Positions 44,383-53,722 of a stretch of DNA of 64,000 nucleotides are shown in pieces; within the stretch, counting starts at the first letter, position 1, and every line of letters starts with the position of its first letter. Source of the stretch: Bacteroidaceae bacterium. Its GTDB lineage: Bacteria > Bacteroidota > Bacteroidia > Bacteroidales > Bacteroidaceae. A program made the position numbers and the translations under genes. Location: assembly GCA_024398755.1 (NCBI GenBank), contig JAKSIQ010000002.1, positions 38,942-102,941 on the forward strand, read 5' to 3'. Under the pieces are notes generated by a model. It was not told the DNA's origin. It ran no database searches and worked only from the letters and a program-made list of their open reading frames with translations.

Positions 44383-46206
44383 ATGATGAACCGACAGGAA
44401 GAATTGAAGTCCAGACTGAGGAGCATAGAACTGGGCAAAGATGAATTCGGCTGGAACTGCCCTGTAATAGGCATAAGCGGAAATTTCCGCAATGGAGACT
44501 GTACGCTTGCAAAAGCTTATTATGAGTCTGTTCTTGAAGCCGGTGCCACACCCGTCATTATTCCTCCTTTTGACCGCGAATGTGCCATTGCCCCATTGCT
44601 TGATACGCTTGATGGCATCATTTTTTCGGGAGGAGCCGATATTGATCCTGTTTTTCTTGAAGAACAGGCGCTTGACTGCATAGATGTCAATTCCGAACGT
44701 GACATGCCGGAACTGCTGTTGCTCAGTATGGCTCTTGACCGCCATATTCCGGTTCTTGGCATTTGCCGTGGTATGCAGCTTATAGCTGTCGGCCTTGGCG
44801 GGCGCATGTATCAGGATATAAGACAGCAGCATGGCGCACAGTCACTTGAACACAGCCAGCATACAGAGTTCAGGCACGAAACCAGCCATAGCGTGACTTT
44901 TGCCGAGGGCAGCCGTTTGGGTAACCTGTTTGGCAGGAAGAGTATGGATGTCAACTCTTTCCACCATCAGGCTGTAAGTGAGGTTCCAGTTGGATTTGCA
45001 GTATCAGCCCAGTCACCGGATGGAATAATTGAGGCTATGGAGGCTTCTGACGAGCGTCCTGTCATGGCTGTGCAGTGGCATCCTGAGAGTTTCATTATGA
45101 ACGGAGACCGTTGCATGATGCCTGTGTTTGAATGGCTTGTCCGTGAAGCGTCACTTATGAAACGTGCACGCAGACTCCATAATACGACTCTGATTCTTGA
45201 CAGTCATGAGGATTGTCCCATGTTCTTTGACAAGGGCTCTCATTTCTATCAGAAGAACCCTGGAGTTGAGGTGGAGTGGGCGTACGTCGGTGACCCTTCT
45301 CCAGACGGCAATCCGACCTTCAGATACAACCCGCTGGTTGATCTGCATAAGATGAAGTATGGTATGCTTGATGCTGCGTTTATGGTGGCATATCTTCATC
45401 AGGACGCACGTGATGCCCAGTCGCTCAAGACGGCAACAGCCAAGGCTGACCGTCTGCTTGATCTGATTGATGAAAGAATTGGCGAGTGTTTTCCGTATGC
45501 GGCAATAGCATTGACTCCCCAACAGCTGTGGGAGAACAAGTTGAAAGGTGTGAAGTCAATTGTCAAAGGCATTGAGAACGGATATGCGATAGGACTTGAT
45601 GTTACCAATGTTGAACGCTTCAGAAAACGTGGTGTGGCATACATGACGTTGTGCCACAACGGAGACAATGATTTGTGCGGTTCGGCGCGCGGAGAAGGTG
45701 AACATGGCGGCCTGACGCGGCTCGGACGCGAAACCGTAAAGGAGATGAACCGTGTTGGTATGATGGTTGACCTTTCACATGCATCGGTCCGGTCACTTCA
45801 CGATGCCATAGAAACAAGTTCAAAGCCTGTGATATGTTCACATACATCCAGTAGGGCACTCTGCAACCATCCGCGAAATCTTGACGATGACGATCTGCGT
45901 TTGCTGGCATCGTCTGGAGGCGTTTCCCAGGTATGTATTTATTCGGGATTTCTGAGGGAAAATGGGGAAGCCGGTGTCAGGGATGCTGTGAACCACATTC
46001 TGCACATGCTGGACGTTATGGGATGTGAGCATGTCGGAATAGGCACCGATATGGACGGCGGAGGCGGCGTTCCTGGTCTTGATGATGCTTCCTGGCTGAA
46101 CAGCCTGACAAGAAGGCTTATGTCGGAGGGCCTTGATGATTATACGCTGGCTCGTCTGTGGGGACTCAATTTTCTTGAGGTGTGGAAGCGGAATCTTGTT
46201 TCCTGA
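44383..46206 (+). CDS. Fusion of C26 gamma-glutamyl hydrolase and M19 dipeptidase
   Basis: One 607-aa frame joins two hydrolases. Residues about 25-258 are a class I amidotransferase-type peptidase C26 (PuuD-like), with nucleophile Cys128 in GICRGMQ, His233 and Glu235 in QWHPES. Residues about 268-600 are an M19 membrane-type dipeptidase: SHED (275-277 zinc ligands), the bridging Glu of GIENGYAIG, MTLCHN, DLSHAS and SHTSSRALCNHPRN. Both active sites look complete. No signal peptide is seen, so it is probably cytoplasmic. It could cut gamma-glutamyl compounds and the resulting dipeptides. Its 3' end overlaps the convergent Big_5 lipoprotein gene by 41 bases. Confidence 0.88.
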   Translation: MMNRQEELKSRLRSIELGKDEFGWNCPVIGISGNFRNGDCTLAKAYYESVLEAGATPVIIPPFDRECAIAPLLDTLDGIIFSGGADIDPVFLEEQALDCIDVNSERDMPELLLLSMALDRHIPVLGICRGMQLIAVGLGGRMYQDIRQQHGAQSLEHSQHTEFRHETSHSVTFAEGSRLGNLFGRKSMDVNSFHHQAVSEVPVGFAVSAQSPDGIIEAMEASDERPVMAVQWHPESFIMNGDRCMMPVFEWLVREASLMKRARRLHNTTLILDSHEDCPMFFDKGSHFYQKNPGVEVEWAYVGDPSPDGNPTFRYNPLVDLHKMKYGMLDAAFMVAYLHQDARDAQSLKTATAKADRLLDLIDERIGECFPYAAIALTPQQLWENKLKGVKSIVKGIENGYAIGLDVTNVERFRKRGVAYMTLCHNGDNDLCGSARGEGEHGGLTRLGRETVKEMNRVGMMVDLSHASVRSLHDAIETSSKPVICSHTSSRALCNHPRNLDDDDLRLLASSGGVSQVCIYSGFLRENGEAGVRDAVNHILHMLDVMGCEHVGIGTDMDGGGGVPGLDDASWLNSLTRRLMSEGLDDYTLARLWGLNFLEVWKRNLVS

Positions 46207-48253
46207 ATATTTCCTGAAAACGTTCCCTGCGTTCTGCTGCCCGCTGTTTCTGTCTTTCCTTCTTTTTCTTTTCAGCGTTTATCTGGCTGGCTTTCTTTTC
46301 AAGACGTTCAACATTCTTTTTGTGAGTGTCTACACGTGGCTTCTGTTGTTCTTTGCCCTTGGACATGCTGGCAGGCCTCTGTTTGCTGAGGGGTACTTCA
46401 TCAATGTTCCACCATTCGGTCTCGTGATACCAGTCTGCTTTCAGTGTAAATTCCTTGTTTATGAAATAGACTCCTTCTGGCTGTGTCTTGCTCAGGTAGT
46501 CTCCTGTATCCCATACACCATTACCGTTTCTGTCATCAAGCAATGTCACATTGAATTTGCCGGGAGTAAGAAAATAGAAGTCTGCGCTGCCCTCGGAATC
46601 GACATGTTCCATTCCTGACAGTTGTCCTGACTCATACAACCCAACCAGATACTCCGGTTTCGGATTGCTGACATGAACGGTCATCGTACTGAACTTGCTT
46701 AATGGGGCAAATGAGAAGTTGTTTTCTTCCTTGCCGTTATGCAATCCCCAAATGCCTTGGAATGATGCGGAATCAATGCGCATGAGATACTTTTCTTCGG
46801 GCTTCCATTCTCCCCAGACATGATACTTCAGAATATCAATGCTGTCCTGCTCAAGCTCAAAAGGAATTGGCACCTCAATGCTGTCTTTCATTCTATATAC
46901 ATGAACAGCGGTATCGGACAGTAATGTCACCGGTTCTTCAAACGAGAAACCTATCGGATCATATGGGCTGATATCATTTCCTGAAGTGAATTTGACTGCA
47001 AGAAGCTTCTCGGGAGCTGGTGCGAGAAGCTTCGCTATGCCAATCGAGTCGTTGTCTTTCTGCAGTTTTCTAAGCTGTTTCTCTTTTTCCTCCTGTTTTT
47101 CTTTTCTGGCTTTTTCCTGTGCGGCGACAATGGACTTCCTGCTTTTCTTGGGAATGAACTGCAGTGTATCGCATGCTATGCTGTCCTTGCCGTCTGTGCC
47201 GATGGTGGGATATGTGAAGGCAAGGGCAAGTGTGTCCTGATAATATACAAGCGTGTCTGTAAGCCAGAAAGTCAGGCTGTCATAGCTGGCGGTGTACTGA
47301 AGTATGTATGACTGGCTCCAGTCTGATCCTATGCACTCCACGCCTGGGAGTGAGTCCATCGGAAGTGCGAATGACACGTCAATTTTTTCGTGCGATGAAC
47401 GGCTGTAAGTCTTGATGTATTGTTCCGTCTGTCTGGCTGTGAATGCCAGCAGGTGGATGTCGTTCGGGTAGAAGGCTGTGTATGGTATGGTCAGAACGGT
47501 GTCAAGGGTTTTGTCATCGTTCCAGATGCTGTCCGTACGATAAGCTGTTTCTGCGTATGGGACTATAATGCTGTCACTCCATGCAATCTGCTCACTTGGA
47601 GATGAATAGCCGAATGTGCCATCCATGTCCATAACTGCATAAATCCGATATCGGCCTTCTGCAATTCCCCTTACCGTAAAATGACCGCTTTCGTCGGTCC
47701 GTGACACGCGTTCAAACGGTTTTGTGGTAAAGGCGCTGTCTGACAGGTCACTGTGGAGACCGACGGTAATGCCTTTGACGGGTGTCAGGTTCTGTGCATC
47801 AAGAACATATCCTGACACTTCAAGCGAGTCGATGGAAGAGCCTGTGCTGAATCTGAAACAGAAATCACCCAGTGGATTGCCTTCGTTGTTGTCCTTTATT
47901 CCATCGGCAAAGTCAATGGAGTAGGTAGTCTGTGGTTTGAGTGAATCAAACAACTCAACCTGAATCTTCTTGCCTGTCACTTTTATTTCAGGCTGCTCAA
48001 TCTGAGGCGGTGACACTATGACTTTCTCGACGGCATTTTCCAGCTTTATGAATTCATTGAAGTCAATGGTGATTTTCCTGCTTTTGACGCCTGTCGCTTC
48101 CAGACTCGGATTGGAACCTGTTATTCTGGGAGGTTCCTCGTCATAAGGACCTCCGTCTGGAGTGCCAATGGCGGCGCAATTCCATAGCGCTGCGCTAATC
48201 AGTAATGTCAGCACTGCGCCGGCCAGATATCTTATCGGTCCGCTTGGCTTCAA
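46166..48253 (-). CDS. Big_5 Ig-like domain lipoprotein
   Basis: A 695-aa lipoprotein. The Cys at about residue 26 is followed by AAIGTPDGGPYDEEPP, an opening typical of a Bacteroidetes family with an N-terminal Big_5 (SbsA Ig-like) domain (residues about 40-135). A carboxypeptidase-like or Ig-like region follows (VSGYVLDAQNLTPVKG), then a beta-rich middle with a Lys/Glu-rich linker at about 380-405. The tail is strongly basic (residues about 640-690). Function unknown; a surface or periplasmic role is likely. It starts 3 bases after fabF, so it belongs to the acpP-fabF operon. Confidence 0.85.
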   Translation of the reverse strand: MKPSGPIRYLAGAVLTLLISAALWNCAAIGTPDGGPYDEEPPRITGSNPSLEATGVKSRKITIDFNEFIKLENAVEKVIVSPPQIEQPEIKVTGKKIQVELFDSLKPQTTYSIDFADGIKDNNEGNPLGDFCFRFSTGSSIDSLEVSGYVLDAQNLTPVKGITVGLHSDLSDSAFTTKPFERVSRTDESGHFTVRGIAEGRYRIYAVMDMDGTFGYSSPSEQIAWSDSIIVPYAETAYRTDSIWNDDKTLDTVLTIPYTAFYPNDIHLLAFTARQTEQYIKTYSRSSHEKIDVSFALPMDSLPGVECIGSDWSQSYILQYTASYDSLTFWLTDTLVYYQDTLALAFTYPTIGTDGKDSIACDTLQFIPKKSRKSIVAAQEKARKEKQEEKEKQLRKLQKDNDSIGIAKLLAPAPEKLLAVKFTSGNDISPYDPIGFSFEEPVTLLSDTAVHVYRMKDSIEVPIPFELEQDSIDILKYHVWGEWKPEEKYLMRIDSASFQGIWGLHNGKEENNFSFAPLSKFSTMTVHVSNPKPEYLVGLYESGQLSGMEHVDSEGSADFYFLTPGKFNVTLLDDRNGNGVWDTGDYLSKTQPEGVYFINKEFTLKADWYHETEWWNIDEVPLSKQRPASMSKGKEQQKPRVDTHKKNVERLEKKASQINAEKKKKERQKQRAAERRERFQEIFRKQDSASTPQEN

Positions 48254-48256
48254 GAC

Positions 48257-49531
48257 TCAGGATTTGAATTTCTTGAAAATTACGCAGGAATTCTGTCCTC
48301 CGAATCCGAATGTGTTGGATAAGGCGGCATTCACAGTGCGTTTCTTAGCCTTGTTCCATGTGAAATCAAGGCGGCTGTCAATTTCCGGATCTTCGTCGCC
48401 CTGCTCATGGTTGATTGTGGGCGGAACGACATCATTGTATATTGCAAGGACGGAAGCCATGGCTTCAAGTGCTCCGGCCCCTCCAAGCAGGTGTCCTGTC
48501 ATTGATTTTGTTGAACTGAGACTCAGTTTGTCCAGACAACTTTCAAATACTGACACGATGGCTTTGCTTTCGGCAATATCACCCAACGGAGTGGATGTGC
48601 CGTGCATGTTGATATAGTCAATTTCATCAGGCTGCATGCCTGCATCCTTGAGCGCCTCAAGCATGACGCGCGCTGCGCCCCGGCCTTCAGGTTCTGGGGC
48701 TGTAATATGGTAAGCGTCGGCTGTCGATCCCCATCCGGCAACTTCAGCATAAATTCTTGCGCCTCGTGCAATGGCGTGTTCGTACTCTTCGAGAACCAAT
48801 GTGGTGCCGCCTTCGCCAAGAACAAAACCATCACGGCTTGCGCTCATAGGACGACATGCGGTAGAAGGCGAGTCGTTCCTTTGCGAAAGTGCGCGCATAG
48901 CGCTGAATCCGCATATGCCACTGTCGGTTATTGCGGCTTCCGCACCACCTGACATAATTACTTTGGCCCGACCCAGACGAATCAGGTTGATGGCATCAAT
49001 CAGAGCATGAGTGCTTGATGCACAAGCTGATGATGTTGCATAGCTCGGACCTTTCAAGCCATAGTGGATTGAAATGAGTCCGCTTGCTATCGAACCTATG
49101 ATTTTGGGCACGAAGAATGGATTGGCTTTGATTTCCAGTCCTTGAAGTTTCTGATCATGAATGGTGTCGATTCCTTCTTCGAAAGATTCTATGCCACCCA
49201 TGCCAAAACCCATGACAACTCCAATGTCATACGGGTCTTCTTTTGCAAAATCCAGACCGGAGTCCTGGACAGCCTGCATGGCCGAAGCCATGGCAAACTG
49301 TCCAAAACGGTCTATTTTGCGTGCTTCCTTACGGTCCATGTACTGTGCTATGTCAAAGTCTTTGACCTCGCATGCAAAGGTAACCTTTGTCTTTACCGCA
49401 TTTGTATCAAACCTTGTGATGGGAGCTGCAGAACTTGTTCCTGCTACAGCATTGTCCCAAAATGAACTCACACTGTTGCCAAGAGGATTGACGGTGCCCA
49501 AACCGGTTATTACAACTCGTTTCAGTTCCAT
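48257..49531 (-). CDS. fabF: 3-oxoacyl-ACP synthase II
   Basis: The condensing enzyme KAS II of fatty acid synthesis, 424 aa. The catalytic triad is Cys170 (TSSACASS) plus the two His residues in NMHGTSTPLGD and SMTGHLLGGAGALEA. The ATG at 49531 gives the family start MELKRVVITGLG. It follows acpP by 39 bases on the same strand, the common acpP-fabF pair; rnc is not present on the other side, where the Big_5 lipoprotein gene sits instead. Confidence 0.97.
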   Translation of the reverse strand: MELKRVVITGLGTVNPLGNSVSSFWDNAVAGTSSAAPITRFDTNAVKTKVTFACEVKDFDIAQYMDRKEARKIDRFGQFAMASAMQAVQDSGLDFAKEDPYDIGVVMGFGMGGIESFEEGIDTIHDQKLQGLEIKANPFFVPKIIGSIASGLISIHYGLKGPSYATSSACASSTHALIDAINLIRLGRAKVIMSGGAEAAITDSGICGFSAMRALSQRNDSPSTACRPMSASRDGFVLGEGGTTLVLEEYEHAIARGARIYAEVAGWGSTADAYHITAPEPEGRGAARVMLEALKDAGMQPDEIDYINMHGTSTPLGDIAESKAIVSVFESCLDKLSLSSTKSMTGHLLGGAGALEAMASVLAIYNDVVPPTINHEQGDEDPEIDSRLDFTWNKAKKRTVNAALSNTFGFGGQNSCVIFKKFKS

Positions 49532-49570
49532 GAAATAAGAAAGTCTTGTTCTTGATTCTGTTTTAATCAA

Positions 49571-49816
49571 TTACTTTTCAACGGCAGCCGAGATAAGTTC
49601 GACAGCCTGACCTACTGTAGTGATGGTTTCTGCCTGATCGTCAGGGATTGAAATGCCGAATTCCTTTTCGAATTCCATGATAAGTTCAACAGTGTCAAGT
49701 GAATCAGCGCCAAGATCGGCAGCGAAACTTGCTTCGGGAGTTACTTCAGATGCTTCAACACCGAGCTTGTCAACGATGATAGCCTTAACTCTCTCTTCAA
49801 TTGAATTGTTTGCCAT
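49571..49816 (-). CDS. acpP: Acyl carrier protein
   Basis: ACP, 81 aa, the acyl shuttle of fatty acid synthesis. The phosphopantetheine site is Ser39 in [11 protein letters not shown]. The ATG at 49816 is chosen for length and the start [10 protein letters not shown]; upstream in-frame codons lie within the promoter region. A promoter is predicted at 49858-49888. Confidence 0.98.
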   Translation of the reverse strand: MANNSIEERVKAIIVDKLGVEASEVTPEASFAADLGADSLDTVELIMEFEKEFGISIPDDQAETITTVGQAVELISAAVEK

Positions 49817-49857
49817 AATGATTGTGTTTTGATATAGTTGGTTATTTTTTTTCGGTG

Positions 49858-49888
49858 CAAAGGAACTCATTTCAGGCAATTTATGCAA
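49858..49888 (-). promoter_or_regulatory. acpP-fabF promoter
   Basis: Minus strand TTG (49888-49886), 20 bases, TTCCTTTG (49865-49858), one mismatch from TAnnTTTG. The start of transcription would fall near 49850, 35 bases before acpP. Confidence 0.6.
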
Positions 49889-49967
49889 GAGAATTGCCGA
49901 TGGTACTCATAATTGCTGCACATATTTTGTAATGTTGTGCAATATTTGAATAGCAATTGGCAAACTT

Positions 49968-49999
49968 CTTGCAACTTATGGTATTAAGAATTACCTTTG
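49968..49999 (+). promoter_or_regulatory. Promoter of DUF4254-GT9
   Basis: CTTG (49968-49971), 20 bases, TACCTTTG (49992-49999), a good match to the Bacteroidetes consensus, 26 bases before the ATG at 50026. Confidence 0.75.
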
Positions 50000-50025
50000 T
50001 AAAGTATAAACAATTGAAACGTCAG

Positions 50026-50640
50026 ATGTCATTCAGCAGTGAAAGCCTTGCGGTTTTTGAGCATGCAATTGCCGATTACCATAAAATTGATGATGTGGAT
50101 GCGCCCATTGTCAATCCGTTCAAGGAAAAAAGCATTGAATTTTATTTGTATCTGAAGAGTTGGATTGATACCGTTCAGTGGCATCTGGAAGATATAATCC
50201 GTAACCCCGAGATTGATCCGGTCGAAGCGCTGGCAATAAAACGTCGTATTGACAAGTCAAATCAGGACCGTACAGACCTTGTGGAACTGATTGACAGTTA
50301 CTTCCTTGAAAAGTTCAGCAGTGTCTGCGTTGCAGATGGTGCAACCATCAATACCGAGAGCCCTGCCTGGGCAGTTGACAGACTGTCAATTCTGGCCTTG
50401 AAGATTTACCATATGAGTATCGAGGCCTCCCGCCAGGATACTGCGGCAGAACAGCAGAAGCGCTGTCAGGAAAAGCTTGCAGTTCTTCTTGAACAGAAGA
50501 AAGATCTTTCGGGCGCCATTGATATGCTGCTTGATGACATGCAGGCTGGACGCAAGTACATGAAAGTCTACAAACAGATGAAAATGTACAACGATCCTTC
50601 TCTGAATCCAGTCCTTTATGCCCAGAATGGCAAAAAATAA
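50026..50640 (+). CDS. DUF4254 family protein
   Basis: A 204-aa all-helical cytoplasmic protein of the DUF4254 type, as I recognise it from Bacteroidetes genomes, where it usually precedes a family 9 glycosyltransferase. Visible segments include FYLYLKSWIDTVQWHLEDII, RRIDKSNQDRTDLVELID and INTESPAWAVDRLSILALKI. The start at 50026 is set by the promoter at 49968-49999, which excludes an earlier in-frame ATG at 49957. Function unknown; the context suggests cell-surface glycan assembly. Confidence 0.82.
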   Translation: MSFSSESLAVFEHAIADYHKIDDVDAPIVNPFKEKSIEFYLYLKSWIDTVQWHLEDIIRNPEIDPVEALAIKRRIDKSNQDRTDLVELIDSYFLEKFSSVCVADGATINTESPAWAVDRLSILALKIYHMSIEASRQDTAAEQQKRCQEKLAVLLEQKKDLSGAIDMLLDDMQAGRKYMKVYKQMKMYNDPSLNPVLYAQNGKK

Positions 50641-51658
50641 CAAGTCTTTGAACATTCTTGCCATACGTTTCTCTTCAATAGGGGATGTAGCAACAACGGT
50701 GCCGGTACTTGACAGCTTTGCCCGCCAATATCCGCAGCATCATATCACTTTGATTTCGAATCCCCGCTTCGAAGCGTTTTTCAGGGGGATGCCTGAGAAC
50801 TTTTCATTTCTGGGCACTGATGTCAAGCATAAGTACAATGGCTTTTCTGGTTTGAAACTGCTTGTTTCAGAATTGGCATCCAAGAAGTACGATGTAGTGC
50901 TGGATCTTCATTGCGTTATTCGTTCAATCTTTATCAGTACCGGACTTTTCCTGCGTGGAAGCCGTGTTTTTTCTGTCTGTAAGGACAAGATGGGCAGGAA
51001 CGCTGATACGCGTAGACTGTTCAAAAGGCACATCCGGCTGAATACGGTGTTTGAAAGATATTCCAGGGTATTTGAGAAAGCCGGTATGCCTGTTGTGGTT
51101 GACTTTGAATCGATTTTCAAAGAGGCTCCAGCCTCCATTCTGGAAAAGACCGGTTCCAAGCACGGCAGATGGGTGGGAATCGCACCGTTTGCAGCACATC
51201 AGACCAAAGTCTATCCTATGAATCTTTTAGAGAAGGTTGTCGAGGGATTGGAGGCCGATGAAAGCTGCAGCCGTATATACGTTTTCGCTTACGGCAAGGA
51301 ACTGGCTCCAATCATACATTGGCAGAACAGATTCAAGAAACTGACTTTTGTGCACGGACAGATTACAATGAATCTGGAACTGGAACTTATGTACTGGCTG
51401 GATGTGATGGTCAGCATGGATTCTTCAAATATGCACATGGCATCGCTTGTCGGCACAAGGGTGGTTTCCATATGGGGCTCAACTCATCCGAATATCGGTT
51501 TCCTGGGCTACGGACAGAAACTTGAAGACTGTGTACAGGTTGATATGGATTGCCGTCCATGCTCGGTCTTTGGAAAGAAGCCCTGCCGTTATGGCAATTG
51601 TCCGTGCATGACCGGAATTTCTCCGGATACTATCCTGAACAGGCTCCAAGTCAGATAA
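50627..51658 (+). CDS. Family 9 glycosyltransferase (ADP-heptose:LPS heptosyltransferase-like)
   Basis: A 343-aa GT9 enzyme. The N-terminal FSSIGDVATTVPVL, the central TLISNPRFEAFF and the nucleotide-sugar half with MDSSNMHMASLVGTRVVSIWGSTHP (given here as MDSSNMHMASL and IWGSTHP) match heptosyltransferases. It probably adds a sugar to LPS core or another surface glycan. It overlaps the DUF4254 gene; ATG codons at 50618 and 50627 are both possible. The C-terminus has a Cys cluster (MDCRPCS, PCRYGNCPC). It converges with wbqC with an 8-base overlap. Confidence 0.87.
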   Translation: MAKNNKSLNILAIRFSSIGDVATTVPVLDSFARQYPQHHITLISNPRFEAFFRGMPENFSFLGTDVKHKYNGFSGLKLLVSELASKKYDVVLDLHCVIRSIFISTGLFLRGSRVFSVCKDKMGRNADTRRLFKRHIRLNTVFERYSRVFEKAGMPVVVDFESIFKEAPASILEKTGSKHGRWVGIAPFAAHQTKVYPMNLLEKVVEGLEADESCSRIYVFAYGKELAPIIHWQNRFKKLTFVHGQITMNLELELMYWLDVMVSMDSSNMHMASLVGTRVVSIWGSTHPNIGFLGYGQKLEDCVQVDMDCRPCSVFGKKPCRYGNCPCMTGISPDTILNRLQVR

Positions 51659-52259
51659 AGGACTTGAACTCAGGCCCCATGTTGAACAGCAGGTCGATGG
51701 CACTGAGATTCGGTAGGAAACCATGTTTCCGGCTGAACACCTGCCAGTAGCTTTTTGCCGGTTCCGGAGTGTTTTGCGGTTCAATCAGTTTGCGCAGGTC
51801 TTTTATTCCTTCTTCCAGATTGGAATTCCTGACGAATGAACCGGTCAGACTGATATTCTTTTCCAAGTGAGACAAATCAAGTATGGTCTGGATCAGGCTC
51901 ATGTTGAAGTCAATCAGAAAATCCCATTTCTTTTCATAGAACGGTTTGAAGTCGTCCTGATAATACATAAAGAATGGTGTATTCATATAAGCCGATTCCA
52001 ACGCGTTCCAGTGCCTCCGCCGCCAGTCTCCGTGATCGCTTATGCGCACATCCTTCATTGTCTGTTTCGGGGAATCCGGCTTTACGACCGGAACTGTAAG
52101 GACAAGAGGTCCGGAGGCGGAGGCAATGACACACCTGTTGCGGTATGTCTGTTTGCAATAGCTGTCGTATTGCTCAATGAGCACTTCAGACGCCCCGTTC
52201 ATGGCTGTGAAAAAGCTGACCGGTGGCAGGTAGGCCGATGAAAGCAGGACTGTCGGCAT
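51651..52259 (-). CDS. WbqC family protein
   Basis: A 202-aa WbqC-like protein. The family opening (LLSSAYLPPVSFF) and the middle segment RISDHGDWRRRHWNALESAY are present. WbqC proteins occur in polysaccharide clusters and elsewhere; the reaction is unclear. The ATG at 52259 overlaps the lepB stop by one base (TGATG), so it is the last gene of dapB-lepB-wbqC. Confidence 0.8.
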   Translation of the reverse strand: MPTVLLSSAYLPPVSFFTAMNGASEVLIEQYDSYCKQTYRNRCVIASASGPLVLTVPVVKPDSPKQTMKDVRISDHGDWRRRHWNALESAYMNTPFFMYYQDDFKPFYEKKWDFLIDFNMSLIQTILDLSHLEKNISLTGSFVRNSNLEEGIKDLRKLIEPQNTPEPAKSYWQVFSRKHGFLPNLSAIDLLFNMGPEFKSFI

Positions 52260-53707
52260 CAATAGCAGGTTGTTACTCTCTTGAATTGTCGGTTCCAGCG
52301 TATTTTGCCTTTCTGGCCCCATTTCTTCTCCTTGTCAAGAGACAGCCAGATGAATTTTGGGGTGCCGACTATGTGGTCTTCTGGAACGAAACCCCAGAAA
52401 CGTGAGTCAAGGCTGTTATGCCGGTTGTCACCCATCATCCAGTAATAGTCCATGCTGAATGTGTACCGGTTGCATTCCTGGCCGTCAATCAGAATGGTCC
52501 CGTTGTCTTCAACTTTCAGGTCGTGATTCTCGTAAACGCTTATTATGCGTTCATAGAAAGGAAGATTGTCAAGGCTGAGTTCTACCGAAGCTCCTTTTTC
52601 AGGAATCCAAACCGGTCCGTAGTCATCAATGGTCCAATGGGTAGGCTTGGTAATGGGGAAGAGCCATGAATCGGTGTCTGTGTACTTGTGACGTCTGACG
52701 TCAGCTGTAACTTTTGAATTCTGTAACAGCAGACCGGCTGCCTTTTCTGTAAGTGGTACCGTTATCATGCCTGCCTTGTTGTCCCGTGAGGAAAGATCGT
52801 CATAATCAAGATCAATGGCGTTCCTCAATTTGTCAGGTATGGGACTTAGCAATGTGACATCGTAGTTCCATTGCGCATTTTCAGGCTGTTTCTGGGCTTC
52901 ACCGTCGGTGAATATCTGACCGTCTATAATCTGAATGGTCTGGCCTGGCAGCCCGACACAACGCTTGACGTAGTTCTCGCGACGGTCAACAGGATGGTGT
53001 TCAATCTTGCCGACCAGTTGCTCGTTCTGAACCATTATGGCTCTTCCTGTGTTGTAATACTGCTGGTATGCCTTTCTCTGTGAAATCAGATCCAGACTGT
53101 CCATGTTTATCTGCAGGGAGTATCTGCGTCCTTCCGGATATACGAATGAGCCGTAGTAATCGTAGCTGTTATATGGCTTCTTGGAGAGTACGGTGTCTCC
53201 GTTGGGGAAGTTGAACACTACAATGTCTCCAATCTCAATATTCCGGAGCCCCTTTATGCGCTCGTATTCCCAATGCGGCTTCTCAAAATAGCTTTTCTTT
53301 CCATTCGGGAAGACATTTTGGGTAAGAGGCATGGTCAGCGGTGTCATGGGCTTGCGTGGACCGTATGTGATTTTGCTTACATACAGGTGGTCGCCAATGA
53401 GTAGAGATTTTTCAAGTGAGGGCGATGGGATGGCATAATTCTGAAAGATGTAAAGGTTTACAAAATATACTGCCACCAAGGCGAATACTATGGCATCGAC
53501 CCAACTCATCAGTTGGTACAGGGTCTTGTTCTTTATTTTCTTCCACCAGTCCCAGGGAATGATGCGTGTTGTGCATGCATCAATGATGAGCGGTATCAGA
53601 ACAATACCAAGCAGGCTGCGCACCCAGATGAGAAACAGAATGTACAGTACCGTAAATATGGCGGCTTTAAGCCATTGCTTCGCATTCGTATCCTTGATTC
53701 TTCTCAT
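52259..53707 (-). CDS. lepB: Signal peptidase I
   Basis: Type I signal peptidase that removes signal peptides from exported proteins. It is 482 aa, long as is common in Bacteroidetes because of inserts in the periplasmic domain. Two N-terminal transmembrane segments (about 14-42 and 67-88) precede the catalytic Ser97 (PSPSLEKS) and Lys248 ([11 protein letters not shown]). The C-terminal box [14 protein letters not shown] is intact. It lies 15 bases after dapB. Confidence 0.95.
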   Translation of the reverse strand: MRRIKDTNAKQWLKAAIFTVLYILFLIWVRSLLGIVLIPLIIDACTTRIIPWDWWKKIKNKTLYQLMSWVDAIVFALVAVYFVNLYIFQNYAIPSPSLEKSLLIGDHLYVSKITYGPRKPMTPLTMPLTQNVFPNGKKSYFEKPHWEYERIKGLRNIEIGDIVVFNFPNGDTVLSKKPYNSYDYYGSFVYPEGRRYSLQINMDSLDLISQRKAYQQYYNTGRAIMVQNEQLVGKIEHHPVDRRENYVKRCVGLPGQTIQIIDGQIFTDGEAQKQPENAQWNYDVTLLSPIPDKLRNAIDLDYDDLSSRDNKAGMITVPLTEKAAGLLLQNSKVTADVRRHKYTDTDSWLFPITKPTHWTIDDYGPVWIPEKGASVELSLDNLPFYERIISVYENHDLKVEDNGTILIDGQECNRYTFSMDYYWMMGDNRHNSLDSRFWGFVPEDHIVGTPKFIWLSLDKEKKWGQKGKIRWNRQFKRVTTCY

Positions 53708-53722
53708 TGACAGAAACTTTGA

